NCBI GenBank assembly: GCA_963930655.1
Contig: OZ005619.1
Coordinates: 19,119,752 to 19,183,751, forward strand
Reading direction: 5' to 3'
From: Myrica gale
Taxonomy: Eukaryota; Streptophyta; Magnoliopsida; Fagales; Myricaceae
DNA length: 64,000 bases
Positions within the stretch are counted from its first letter, which is position 1. Every line of letters begins with the position of its first letter. The position numbers were made by a program, and so were the translations under genes. The notes beneath the pieces are model-generated. The model was not told where the DNA came from and made no database searches. It was given only the letters and a program-made list of their open reading frames with translations. Shown here one piece after another: positions 38,032 to 50,664 of this stretch.

Positions 38032-40382
38032 TTTTGCTCCGAGAACTTCAAGCGAAGAGGCAGAGAAAGTATACAGAAGATTGAACGGCTTTTTAAGTTT
38101 TGGTTGTCAGAGTGCTACGAGGGCAGGTAATGCGGGTACTTAATGGGGAACTTATTTTTCGAAAGCAAGAGGGGCTACGGACCAATAGGCGCGTCTTGCG
38201 TACGCATATGAAATCGACATTTGTAGTGCTTAATCAAGCGTCCATGCTTTAAGGAAGGTAAGAGTAGTTTCTGCTTGACAGAATTTATTCCATATATTAA
38301 TTACAGACAGTGGCAAACATGCTTTTCCCCTCTTGAGGCCTCGTCTCAGGGAATATCTTCCCTTAGCATTTGCACGCTTTTTCACCAACGGAAATAGAAC
38401 AAGTGAGGGCGCGTGTGATTGGTCTGGTCCCCTCAAAAAAAAAAAAATAGAAGGGGAAAATGAATGGGCTTCAACAGGCCCGTTCAAGCAATGGTCCATT
38501 CCCGCGTGTGTTTGGGTAGCTCATTTTGGTGGGCTCGAATGGGCCCATTCCAATGATTATGACATTGGGCTAAGCTGAGCCCATATTTTGGGGTTGGCTC
38601 GGATTTCAATCCTAAAGGATCTCTCAAATTCTCAATCTCTCGAAAGTAAATCATTTTTTGTACCAAAAGACATGCTAACATCACATTCTACCGAGAAAAT
38701 AGAAGAAAAAGTCTACGTTATTTAGCACTCCGGTGTCGTTTCAGGAGTACGGGGAGACGAAGAAAAAGTGTAATTATGTCAATTGGATTTGATCAATTTG
38801 CCTCAAGTTCAGTAGGGTGGTGTCTGAAGCAGTTTTCCCGAGTCAAATGCAACCTCTAAGATCTTCAAGGAGACAATTAACACGAAGTCCCAAATATTCG
38901 TTGGTAAAAAGGTAGGGATCCTGCTCATTGCCAGCTTACTAGTACGACGCTTCAAGCTCATAGATTTGCCGAGAAACAAAAACGACGCCCACAGATTCGG
39001 TGCCTTTCAGACCGTTAAAATTTTATCCAAAACACAATCCAATTACATGCTTGCCATGGAATTGAAAGAAGGAATTGAGAATTTTACTAGAAAAATGCAA
39101 TGTCCCAATCATAAATGATGCGGCAGAATGCTTCATCAGTTAAAACATATCGAAAATCCCAGCTGCAGAGCTGAACCAATGTCCTTGACCTTAAAGAAGA
39201 CAACAAGAGTGTTTGAAATCTATTAGATATACTCTTCACCTGGTGATGTTCGTTTTGAGAAAAAATGTAGGATTTTAGAGAAGTTGTAAATTTTTATGTT
39301 GAATAGTATTTTATTGGTGTTTGTGTAAAGTGGAGAGAGAAATGATTTGATGTAATTGTTTAATAAAAAAGTATTAGAGTTATGTGAAAAAATATAGAGA
39401 GAAAATTTATGTTGAATAAAAAATTAAAAAGTTGTTGGAGATTGTGTAAAATATATTTATTTTTGTGTTTGAATTCTAAATATATTCGGTAGTAGAATTG
39501 TGAATATACTTATAATCTTGAAAAAATTTGTAAACGAACATACCCTATGTACTGCCTATTCAATTTTAAATTCCTGTTAATCATTGTTTGTTTGCTTTTA
39601 ATATTCACATTTCCTAAGTTTTTGTCTGTCACTGACCTTAATGAAAATGCCACTCTGGCCTTGAGAAGATACTGGTAGAGAAACCAAAACCATGTCAGCT
39701 GATAGACCAAAATGGATTAATGGGTCCCCACAGAGATGAACACTGAAGTAATGGGACGTGGACATGTTATAATTAAGTAAGTAACTTCCGTACTTATAAA
39801 TTTTTTTTAAAAAAACGTGTGTTTATTTGCTTGCATTATATGTTCGCGTGGAGTAAAAATTGTAGGATTTTAGAAAAATTGTGAATATTTAGGTTGAATA
39901 GTATTTTATTGGTGTTTGTGTAAAGTGAACAGAAAAATAATTTAATGTAATTATTTAATAAAAAAATATTTGAGTTATGTGAAAAGGTAAAGAGAGAAAA
40001 TTTGTGTTAAATAAAAAAATAAAAAATTGTTGAAGATTGTGTAAAATATATTGATATTTATGTTTAAACTTTTAAAATATTGTATGATAATTTTATAAAT
40101 ATATTTAAATTTTGAAAAAAAAATTAAAACGAACGTATCCTCGAGTGCGTGACTGTGTTTGCATTTCATGTCACCTTTCTGCTGTCTGAGTCTCCAGACA
40201 ATTAATAAATTAAAAGACAACTGGATCCACCTTGCGATTAGCCTTTGCAAAATGCTATCGGGACCGCTAGCTCCGGTTTCCTCACAAAATGTACGTCTTG
40301 AGGTACTTTTCCGTTCGCGTAACGTAAAATTCCGTACACGCAGCCGAGACTGTGGATCGCTTGGTCATGGACCGCAAACTTA
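38032..40382. other. Intergenic with two degraded MITE-like copies
   Basis: This holds the SurE promoter side, then unassigned DNA to about 39240. Two related AT-rich elements of about 300 bp follow (about 39247-39546 and 39838-40141). Both contain GTAGGATTTTAGA near the start, a shared TTTTATTGGTGTTTGTGTAA block, and end in CGAAC-type motifs. Clear target duplications are absent. Confidence 0.5.
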
Positions 40383-40561
40383 TAGTGTGTTCGGTTAAGG
40401 TGTATTGTGAGGATTTTTTGTGTTTTGATAATTTTTATGTGATGTTAACTTTATTGGTATGCGTGTTGTAATTATATTTATGTGGTGTGAACAATTATGT
40501 TTGGTTGTAGAATCCTGAGGATTCAAAAAATCCTCAGGATTCTACCTAAACGAACATGCCC
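40383..40561. mobile_element. MITE, Tourist/Harbinger-like, 179 bp
   Basis: The ends are TAGTGTGTTCGGTTA and, on the other strand, GGGCATGTTCGTTTA. TTA flanks both sides (40380-40382 and 40562-40564). An internal perfect 17-bp inverted repeat (40507-40523 with 40529-40545, 5-nt loop) gives it a strong hairpin near the right end. Confidence 0.75.
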
Positions 40562-40704
40562 TTAGATCAACAAATCGTCCATCTTTATTAGTTTTTTTTT
40601 TGAAGTGTCCATCTTTATTGGTTGACAGGGGCTTTTCCGTTCTTTTGACGGGTGGCTAAGATAAACTAAAATAAAATAAACAATATTTTTAGGCAAAGAG
40701 GATA

Positions 40705-41095
40705 AATCTTAGGGGTGATCTGGACAGCAGATCAGATCGGACCGATTTTGTGGTCTTAAAAAGTTAAATTCGGTCCGATCTGGACCAGATTTTATAAACC
40801 GGATAATGCGGTCCGATCCGATTCAGAATTTTTAAGAATGCGGTCCGGACCGGGCCAGACTGTATTTCAATTTTTTAAAAAAACATAAAAAATAGTAAAT
40901 CTCTGCGCAGTGCTATGCTCTGCAGTGCCTTATGCGCATAATTTTTTTAATTTTTTTTAAATAAATCCAGTCTGAACCATTTAAATAGTCCAGACCGGAC
41001 TACATTTCATAAAATCGAACCATTTATAAAATGGTTCGATCCGATCCTTTAATATAAGAGAACCGAAGATGCAATCCAAACAGCATTTTCAATTT
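40705..41095. repeat. Repeat rich in CGGTCCGATC-type motifs, probable MITE
   Basis: The block has many copies of GGTCCGATC, GATCGGACC, GGACCGG and similar strings in both orientations, around an AT-rich centre with a CTCTGCGCAG and GCGCATAA stretch. The outer ends (about GATCTGGACAGCAGATC and, on the other strand, CTGTTTGGATTGCATC) are only loosely alike. Family and exact limits are uncertain. Confidence 0.45.
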
Positions 41096-42840
41096 TACGC
41101 CCTAATAAATCTAGTCTATGTGAAATTTTTTATATTTTTCATGTCAGCATAGAGATAAACTCGGGTAATTAGAGTTTTATCTTTTACATCGAGCATTGAG
41201 CCAAGAGGTGTGTAAGACAAAATTGTTAGACTTTGTTTTGTTTGTTTGTAGGATTATTTAAGGTCTCGTTAAGAATGATAGGCACCCTACCAAGACAATA
41301 ATATATGACATGTTGATTGACTTGACTTTACTTGACTCGATGATTAATAGAGGAGTTAATAAGTAGCGGCAGTGATAATGCAGGAAGTAATTTGTCTTTT
41401 CCATTTTCCATTGGTTCTGCTCTAACGGTAAGAGCGAATTTGTATCCGTTTGAGTAGGTGTACTGGTTATATGTTGGATTATCTTTTTTTTTATAGATAC
41501 GTTGGATTATCTATTAGGTGAATATAATAACTAATTTTAATAAAATTTGCAGTAGCATGAATGGATTTACGGGTTAGATAATTTAATATTTTAAAAATAA
41601 AACAATTAAATTAATAGAATAGTTATAAACCGAGAGATGAATTTAAATTTTTTTAAATTAATTTGTCTAGTAATTAAACACTTTAAACTAAAATATAAAT
41701 ACAAAATAGTCTAAATTAATTAGTTTAAAAATTAAAAATTTAATATTAAAAAAAATGAAGCAATTATATACCGAGAGATTAATTTAAAATTATCTAAATT
41801 AATTTATATAATAATTTGATACCTTAATGACTCCTATAATCTACTACATAGAGTTATCCTCGTTACTAGAAAAAAAAAAATTATTTCCACTCCTATATTT
41901 TTAAAAGTAAATACCAACTTTAAATTCTTTATTTTCTTGACTTAGTTAAAATTTTGTCAGAGTACCAATCTCTATTATTTTTTATTTTTGATAATTAGGT
42001 GTCAGAATCAACTCAACCGTAAAAGTCTTTCGGCCACAAAAAAATTTTAAGATTTTCTTGAATACAAAATATTCACAACCAAATATCATTTTTAACCCCT
42101 ACATAAAAATAACTACAATACGCATACCAATAAAATTAACATTACATAAAAATTCTTCAAATACAAAAAAAAAATCTTCAAAATGAACAATCCTTAGACT
42201 AAACTACGAAAGATGGCTTGATAAATAAAAAAACAATGGAAAGAAAAAGAGTCTAAAAGTTCTTTTAGGTGCATGGGTAATCAAACCAACCATTTCCTAA
42301 CTAGAAAGTTTTATAAGATTTTCGTGATGGAAATATAATTCCCATCGCTGAACTCATAATTCCCACTCGTGCCTCCAGACCAAAATAATAAAGCTTGGTT
42401 GGTCCACGTCTTGCTGGCTGTCAGAGAGAGAGAGAGAGAGAGAGGAGTGAGTTTTACAGCTCGTGACTAGTAGAAAGTAAGAGCCAAGAGTGGAAGGAAG
42501 AGGCTGTTTTGTCAGGTTCTGTCTAAGGGTCGTCCACAGTTCCTAGCCTCGTGTTGAAGTTTTTGCCTCGTTGTCTCTTGGAAGATGCCTAGAAGGCAAT
42601 TATCCCTGTCCTTTTGATGTGCTCTCCAATACTCTCTTTGTTATTTTTCCTCCCTTCTTCTTCCTTCGCATAAAGGATACTAATTTCTGTATCTCCAATC
42701 ACTAGTGCATTGCTCATCTCATCGTCATTTCCATCTCTCCCTCAGAGACACCGAGACACAAAAACGAAGACAACAGAAAACATTGTGAAGCCAAGAACAA
42801 GAACAACAAAAAGACAATATCAAACCGTATAAACCAAGGA
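41096..42840. other. Intergenic and WNK leader
   Basis: AT-rich DNA with a degraded relative of the Tourist-like family at about 42040-42195. From about 42420 the sequence becomes leader-like: an (AG)11 microsatellite at 42423-42444, then pyrimidine-rich and A-rich DNA up to the WNK start codon. It probably contains the WNK promoter and 5' UTR. Confidence 0.45.
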
Positions 42841-45777
42841 ATGAATGGTGTTTCAGCTGTTGAATCTGATTACTATGAATATGTTGAGGTTGATCCTACT
42901 GGAAGATATGGAAGAGTATGTAACCCTATTGCTCAGTTGTGGCTCTTGCTTTTTCTCTGACTCTGCTTCCCAACAATGAGTCTTTTTTATTTGGATCTTT
43001 TGGAAATTTGGAGAATTAGCTGAGTCCTCTGTTTGACTCAACTTTTTTTTTCTGCAGTACAATGAAATTCTTGGCAAAGGAGCTTCAAAGACAGTGTACG
43101 AGGATTTATTATTGTATTTTTGTTTCTCTGCATTTCGTTTTCAAAATTTTGCAAATTTTTAGAATGAATGCGTTGTTGGGGTGCATTGTTTGTCGCAGTT
43201 ATAAAGCTTTTGACGAGTATGAAGGGATTGAAGTAGCATGGAATCAGGTGAAGCTTAACGATTTCCTGCACGGTTCTGAAGACCTCGAGAGGCTGTACTG
43301 TGAAATTCATCTGCTCAAGACCCTTAAACACAACAACATCATGAAATATTACACTTCTTGGGTAGATATTTCTAAGAGGAACATTAACTTCGTCACTGAG
43401 ATGTTCACCTCTGGTACTCTCAGACAGTAAGCATCGTATAGATTCCAGAAATAATATTCTTGACTGTCTTCAGCTTTCTTGATTTCCAGTCGTAATATTC
43501 TGGTACTCTCAGACAGTTCAATATTTCCCGTTTCTGTCTAGGTATAGGCTAAAGCACAGGAGAGTGAACATAAAAGCAGTGAAGCATTGGTGTAGACAGA
43601 TTTTGAAAGGGCTTCTTTATCTTCACAGCTGCAACCCCCCTGTTATCCACAGGGACCTCAAGTGCGACAACATTTTTATCAATGGGAACCAAGGGGAAGT
43701 CAAGATTGGTGATCTCGGCCTTGCAGCGATCCTCCGTAAATCTCATGTTGATCACTGTGTCGGTAAGTTGGAAGGATCGTGGTCGGGGATTTATAATTTT
43801 CTCCATGAAAAACAAATATTTAGAACCATGTGCTTGTCATGATATTCTCAGACAATGAACTGAATCAATTCCAGATGAGTTATGGAACTTTGTGACAATA
43901 GCTATTGGTTTGCTTTTCTTTTCCCTTTTTGAACTTTTTCATTGTCTTCGTCAGGAACACCAGAGTTCATGGCACCGGAGGTGTACGAAGAGGAATACAA
44001 TGAGTTGGTGGACATATATGCTTTTGGGATGTGCATCTTGGAGATGGTCACCTTCGAATATCCGTACAGTGAATGCAACCACCCTGCTCAAATATACAAG
44101 AAAGTTATTTCTGTAGGAACTCAAAAACTCTTTATTTCATTACCCAGCATGAATTTGTCTACAACTGCTAATTATATATAGCATTTCACAACAGGGGAAA
44201 AAACCAGAGGCGCTGTACAAAGTACAAGATCCTGAAGTACGACAGTTTGTTGAGAAATGCTTAGCAGCCGTGTCACATAGGCTCCCTGCTCGGGAGCTTC
44301 TGAAGGACCCTTTTCTCCAAATTGATGACTATGGGTCCATCTTCCGTCCAATAGACTACGAAGGAGATTTTGATGAATTGCGCCCTGTCCTAAGACAACC
44401 TCATTACGGGAGTCATAATGGTGTCCACTCTTGGATCAATGGATATGGAAATTATCTTTGTTATGCCCCTGAAAATGAATTGGAATACCATTCAGTTGAG
44501 TTTGAAATTAATGAACTTGATCTCTTCACTTGTCAAGAGGATGAGCATTTGGCAGATGAAATCGCAATCAAGGGGAGGAGAAGAGAAGATGACGACATCT
44601 TCTTAAGGCTCAGAATTGCAGATAAAGAAGGTTAAGAGTTGTAACACATACATCAAATTGCGATTTTCCCTTTCTTCTTTGAATTTTTCGAACCAAACTG
44701 ATAGCTAATTTCCTCTATGCAGGCCGTATTCGAAATATCTACTTCCCTTTTGACATTGAGACTGACACAGCATTGAGCGTTGCAATAGAAATGGTGGCCG
44801 AGCTTGATATTACTGACCAAGACGTGACAAAAATAGCAGATATGATTGATGGAGAAATTGCGACTTTGGTACCGGAGTGGAACAGAGGGCTGGGCATTGC
44901 GGAAATCCCAGATTGCACAATTGCAAGTTTCTGTCACAATTGTGTTTCAAAAGATTCCCTACTCGATTATGTAACCTCAGATAGTACTGGTGCCAAGAAC
45001 CTGCAAGTTCTTGAGTGTTCTAAACATGGATGTGCCGCTATTCATGGACGTTTCGAAGAGATAACATACCAAGTTGAAGGGTCGGAACAGTGTGTGACAG
45101 ATGTGGGACCAGGAAAGTTAAGCCATCCCGGTGGTATCCATTTCGCTGATATCAGGGCTCAGCGAGATGGACTAGAATTGGGTTCAGAAGGGTCAAGGGA
45201 TATATGTTGCAATGAGAGAAATAAAATGTCGGACCAATCAACCATTGGGAATGAGAGGACAAAAAATACGCCTAATCAAAGTGAATACAATGCTAGAAAC
45301 CCTCTCTCCACAAATCCTTCAGCAGAATCTGCCCTGTTGGATGATTATGAGAACGAGATTAGGCAAGAATTAAGGTGGCTCAAGGCTAGGTATCAAATGC
45401 AGATGAGGGAGCTCAGAGACCAACAGCTAGGTGTGACATGGAAATCTTCGAGCTTGTTTCAACAGTCTGACTACTTAGAGCACAGGAAAGATGGAGTTTT
45501 CCCGCGTTCAGGTTCACCTCAGCCCAAAAAAGAGGACAGTGAACCTCTCCTGAAATCTATTCCCCAAAGTGAAAATTATTCGTCAGGGTTTCCCATTGAT
45601 GCTGATAAGAAATGCTCCAGCATGGTAAACCTAATCACCGAGGATTCTGAAGCAATCAATGGGTCTTACAGTCCCGAGAAGATGTTTACTGCCAAGAGTT
45701 TCCATACGGGGGCTTTGCTGCTTCCACGGTCTCTTCAACGGGCTACTTCTCTTCCAGTTGACGCTGTTCATGTTTAA
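42841..45777 (+). CDS. WNK (with-no-lysine) Ser/Thr kinase, WNK1/WNK9-like
   Basis: Plant WNK kinases act in circadian, flowering, ion and sugar or ABA signalling. Seven exons join in frame: 42841-42915, 43058-43095, 43199-43426, 43542-43762, 43955-44112, 44195-44630, 44723-45777 (736 aa). The kinase domain spans about residues 25-285. The usual subdomain II lysine is absent (VAWNQVKL), and a lysine sits in the glycine loop instead ([10 protein letters not shown]36), which defines the family. Other motifs: the [10 protein letters not shown] catalytic loop, DLGLAAIL in place of DFG, and [20 protein letters not shown] in the activation segment. An OSR1_C-like domain follows ([32 protein letters not shown]). 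The tail is Ser-rich with a short coiled-coil-like stretch ([20 protein letters not shown]). The N-terminus ([20 protein letters not shown]) is typical of WNK1/WNK9. Confidence 0.95.
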
Positions 45778-46586
45778 TGCCTGCCAATTATTCAGGGTTT
45801 CTCTCCACTTTGCCATTGCACCCCTCAAGTTTTAATAGGGTGTCTATTTTAATCGACAATGAGAAATGAAGACGATGGCATACAATCCCATGTGTAAGTT
45901 CCACTCGTTGTAGGCTCTGTTTCCAAATGAGACCGCTTTACTTAGGTAAATTCGAGTCAATGTACATTACTCACTAACTTGAAAGTATACCAGGTTTCAC
46001 CAAGTTCGAGTCTCGAGGTCGGGATGAATTTTTTTGTTGTCGAACGAGTTCTTGATTTATCTGTTCCCTGGATTATGGGGTCAGTCCAGTGAGTCGTGAT
46101 TTGTACTTCAGGGTTGGACCAAACGGGTCCGACTTTGTGAGATTTTCACGTTATAAAAAAAAAGAGAATTTTTCTGCTACATCCCAAGGAAGGAAGATCC
46201 TTGGATATCATAACCCTTTGATTCCCCATCAAGTGCCATTAGAGAATGAGTTAATCAATTGTGTAAGACTCAAATTGCCCGTTATAAGCCATCTTTATTA
46301 ATTTTTCTATTGTGATAAGGTATTTGGATGAAAGTCCAAATTTGAGCTATGGACTCACTAGACAAAAGCATGGCACAGCCGCTGTAGGAGATGGAACCCA
46401 TAGTAAATCCCAGCATCATGCGCAAACAACACCACTCAGGTCTATCCCACCTTTGCATCTTCTGGGTTGGCTGGGCATCTTCTTGATTGGTGACAATAAA
46501 GCAGGCAAGGTCTCTTAGGACCTATAGACTGTATAAATGTAGAGACAGGACTACTTTAGGTTCATACTCTATTTTACATATTTTTC
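45778..46586. other. Intergenic, WNK 3' side
   Basis: This probably begins with the WNK 3' UTR. No gene or mobile element was identified. Confidence 0.4.
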
Positions 46587-46891
46587 TGTTAGAGATAATA
46601 TCATAATCAAATTTTAAAGATTTGATTTGATATTATGGTTATCACAATATCAAAAATTTGATATTGTCATGAAGATTAAAATTCAAATGTAGATATTCAA
46701 ATTTAAATATAGGATATTCTCCTATTATGTTTTGTATTATCTCTATAAATAGAGATCTTCAACTGTAATCTGTATGGACTCATAATACAAAATACAGTTA
46801 GAGAGCTTTCACAGTAGATGTAGGTCTTCAAGACCGAACCACTTAAAATCTTTTGTCTCTTGTTACTAATTCTCTCTCCTCTTTATTTTCA
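46587..46891 (+). mobile_element. Possible solo LTR, Ty1/copia-like
   Basis: The stretch starts TGTTAGAG and ends in CA. Near its middle is a TATA box (CTCTATAAATAGAG, about 46741-46754), followed by a leader-like block ending in a CTCTCTCCTC run. Size, TG...CA ends and internal promoter suit a copia-type LTR. No matching second LTR or clear target duplication was found, and the right end abuts a 22-T run, so this is a relic of uncertain extent. Confidence 0.45.
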
Positions 46892-47879
46892 CCTTTTTTT
46901 TTTTTTTTTTTTTTTCTCTACCTGTGTACCTTTTTTCTCGAACGACATCCAGGACAATTACAGGGCGGTTTTAGCCGGAGAGCCTAAGCGGAATGGTCCC
47001 AGTCACTTCGAGTACTTTGATTATTTCAGTAACGTGATAAGCTTGTACCATGCACCAAACACCAGGTGATTTTTCTGCCAGCCAAAGTAGCCGACTTGGG
47101 GAAGATATCAAGGCAGGCTGGGCCGCTGGGGCACTCTGTAGACTAGATGACGTCTTATAATAATTGCCATAGCCTTTAGCTTTTTTCCTCCCACCTAATC
47201 TTGTAAATGCTGTTGAAGTGCTCCTTTCACCTTTTACAACCAGATGCTTCCATGGCAGCCTGTGAAGCACAGAAAAGTTGGGATTTTTTTTATAAGTGAA
47301 AAGCAAGGATTTGATCACGCGAATTAGGTTCCTCTATTACTATCTTTTAAAAGGGAGCTTTGCGAACCAACCTTCCCACGTTGAACTCAAATGACAGAAA
47401 AGCAAGCAAAGCAAAAGTAAAGCTACCGTACATTTGCGAGTGCGTTATCACCTGCATTCGATTATTTTTTATTGTTGTTGATAACGTTTGGCTTCTGTCA
47501 TTTCGTACCCTAGCCTCCACTTTGTGACTCGGTCCTCTTTAACTTTTTCTCACGTCACGTCAGGATGTGTTTAGTCAAAAGGAAATTGGATGGGCTCAAC
47601 TCAACGTGCTTCGACGTATGACAAGGGAGAAGCTCACCCAGGCTGTGAATAGATTTTTTCAGCCCAAATAGAAAGGAAACAGGTACTGGACCGGACAGAT
47701 GAGGTGGAGGCCCATCTTAATACGGATAAGATCTCATTAACTACGGATGATTATTGAGAAAATACCGGCAACCCTCTTAAAAAGAGTCACATCGAGCATG
47801 AAAAGATAAAACCTAAAGAAAGTTAATCATATAATTCTCTAACAAAGATGATATTAGAAAGAATAACATCTAGCCATTA
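46892..47879. other. Intergenic, nothing recognised
   Basis: It begins with a 22-T run (46894-46915) and continues to the gypsy remains. Some of it may be flanking or leader DNA of that element, but no LTR or primer-binding site could be fixed. Confidence 0.35.
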
Positions 47880-49050
47880 AGACCAATAAAGAGCGTATCG
47901 AACTATTGGAAGCTGGGCTCGGTGAAGTGCAAGATGGGCTACACCGAATGGAGATCAGCATGGCGGACAGGCTGCGGCATTTGGAAGAGACCCTTAACCG
48001 TCTCTCTGATGTACTCCTTGCAGATCAGGAGCCTCCAAATCATGGTAACCAAAACCTTGAAGGCAATGGGGGACGGCTGGTCGTATCCTCCAAAACGGCA
48101 AAACTGGAGTTTCCTCGATTCTCCGGAGATGACCCGACGGAGTGGTTCAATAGTGTGAACCAATTCTTTGAATTCCAAAACACTTCCGATAACTAGAAGG
48201 TTTCTTTAGCCTCTTACCACTTGGAAGGAGAGGCCAACCAATGGTGGCAATGGATCCGCAGGACGTTCCAAGACGAAGGACGAGTTCTCTCATGGACAGA
48301 TTTTGAAGACGAGCTTTGGGCTCGCTTCGGACCTTCGGAGTGCGAGGATTTCGACGAAGCCCTTTCGAGAGTCAGACAAACTGGGTCCGTGCGTGAATAC
48401 CAGAAGGAATTTGAACGCTTGGGCAATCGCGTACGTGGATGGACGCAAAAAACTTTGGTCGGTACCTTAATGGGGGGACTCAAACCCGAAATTGCAGATG
48501 AGATTCGGATGTTTAAACCGAAAACATTGAAGGACGCCATTAGCCTTGCAAGGATGCGCGATGAACAACTCATTCGCCAAAGATCGTCAATTGACCAATC
48601 GCCGATGACTCTTCCAAATCCGGCGCGATCTACATCAGCATTACCGGTAAAGCGGTTGACGTGGGAGGAGATGCAAAAACGACGAACACAAGACCTTTGT
48701 TTCAATTGCAACGAGAAATTCACTACGGGCCACAAGTGTCAAAGACCACAATTATTACTTCTTGAGGGGATGGGGGAAATAATTTGTGAAGAAATCAATG
48801 ATGCAATGCCGGAAGAAGTTACCGAGTCTGAGATGTTATTATACGATTCGGGTAAGATACGAAGAACAAAGCCACATTGAGGACAAGGTTCAACTTGATG
48901 GGGAAAGGATTGATACTCAGCAGCAGCAGCGTAGATCCAACAGGGCCCCAAAAACAAATCCCAAGTATCAAGGAGGAGGTTAGACGTGAAGTTGAAGATC
49001 AGCAAAGGACGCCAGAACTATTTCGCCAGAAATATTTCAAATAAATGAAA
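47880..49050 (+). mobile_element. Ty3/gypsy retrotransposon remains (gag part)
   Basis: The DNA resembles the gag region of plant Ty3/gypsy elements: a retrotransposon-gag core (YHLEGEANQWWQWIRRTF, WTDFEDELWARFGP) followed by a zinc-knuckle-like motif (CFNCNEKFTTGHKC). Most of pol is absent, so the copy is clearly broken and cannot move by itself. Flanking LTRs were not identified, so age cannot be estimated. It is treated as a fossil; the outer limits are approximate. Confidence 0.8.
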
Positions 49051-50664
49051 GGAGCTTCAGGAGATTTTGTAGGAAGCTGTTATTTTTTTATGGTTATTTC
49101 CTTAGTAGTTGTTGTAGGCGTCAGAGTTGAAGACTCAGTCATTTTTCTGTTGCTACGTTTTAGGCGACAAAGTTGTTTTTTTTGTTTATTTAAACATCGT
49201 GGAATAAGAAAGCTGGTAGGCATTATTCAACAAATACTATTGTGGTACTTTTCCCACATTATTTAATTTAATAAATATAAATCATTCAAAATCTTAATCA
49301 ACCAAACAAACCCCTATAACAAAACAATATTTAAATCTAAAAATTTGAATTTTGAATTTTAAACCCAAAACCATAACCATAACCAAAACCACAACCCATT
49401 TCCAAACAAGCCCTAAACGAGCAAATAGGAACCGTCTTTATGAGAACCAATGAGGAAAAAGAAGGGAAAAGTGGATTCGGCCAAAAAAGGAAAGATGAAG
49501 AGTAAATAGAAAAATAAAGAAGGAGATCTCTCATGCTCTCTTTCACTAATAATCGAATAAAAAAAATAAAATATATAGAAAAATAGCTACTAACAATGAC
49601 ATCGGAGAAATCTTCCTACGGAGAAACTCTAAATCCTAACTTGTTTAATTTGCTTTTAAGAGGAAGGAAGGAGAACTTCAACCTTTTAACCCATCATCAA
49701 GTGCTATACCTCAAGCTTAGCTCCCTCTAACTCTTGGCCCAATGAATAATGTGATAAGCCGGTTAAAATGACTCCATCAAGCAATTGTTGGAACATTGGT
49801 GTGAAATAGCAAGGAATCAATACTTTTAATAGGAGGCAACTTTATCTTGCACATATTTTTTTGAAATAATAATTATTTTGGATTTTTACTATTTTAGTGT
49901 GTTAGTGAGTGGTTTGAACTTGATGATAGCTTAAATTAAACCATCTAATTCTAAATTATAAAAGAATTTTAATCCTCTCCTAAACTCAAATTGTAAGTTT
50001 CCTTTTAATAGGCGCTGGTTTATGAGATGAGCAAGGAGAGCAGTTGGAGGCCAAGATCCTCGAAAAAGAAAAAGAAGATTAAAAAAAAAAAGACAAGGAT
50101 AGAAGTAGAAAGTGAATAGGCCCATAAAAAGGTTTATACCCAAAACGACCAAAACCAAAACAAAGGCCCCTTGAGCTTTGATTGACAAAGATTTGCCCTA
50201 CTCGTTTTGGTTCTGACAAGGCAGCAGATAGAACAGACAAGTTTTTTTTTTTTTTTTCTGGATTTATGATTATGAAAATCGTTTGTGTACCTTCGAGTTT
50301 TTGTCTGCTTGCAGCCTGCAGGAGACTGTGCGGCGAATGGTTGAAGTGAGGTTGACCGTAGACAGAACCGTGATCTGCTGCGGCACCGCTTTGATTGGAG
50401 GTTCAAGGTCTAATTTTCAAATACAAACATAAACGATAGCGTAAAATATGCGATATTATCTAGAGAGAAAAAAAATGCAATATATGGAATATTAAACGTA
50501 GGAAATTGACCAAACAACCCATAAACGTAGAAAATTGGGCCTCTGGGAGAGTTACGCTCCAGTAAGGGACTGGGCTTGTCCAGCTCTGTAATGGTTGGCA
50601 CGTATATATTTCTTCTGGTGTTTCCCCCCCCCCCCCTCTCTCTCTCTTTTTAAGAAGGATTCAC
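49051..50664. other. Intergenic, nothing recognised
   Basis: AT-rich DNA with a T-run (about 50240-50256) and a C-run then CT microsatellite (about 50620-50648). The first 200 bp may still belong to the gypsy remains. No gene is supported. Confidence 0.35.
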
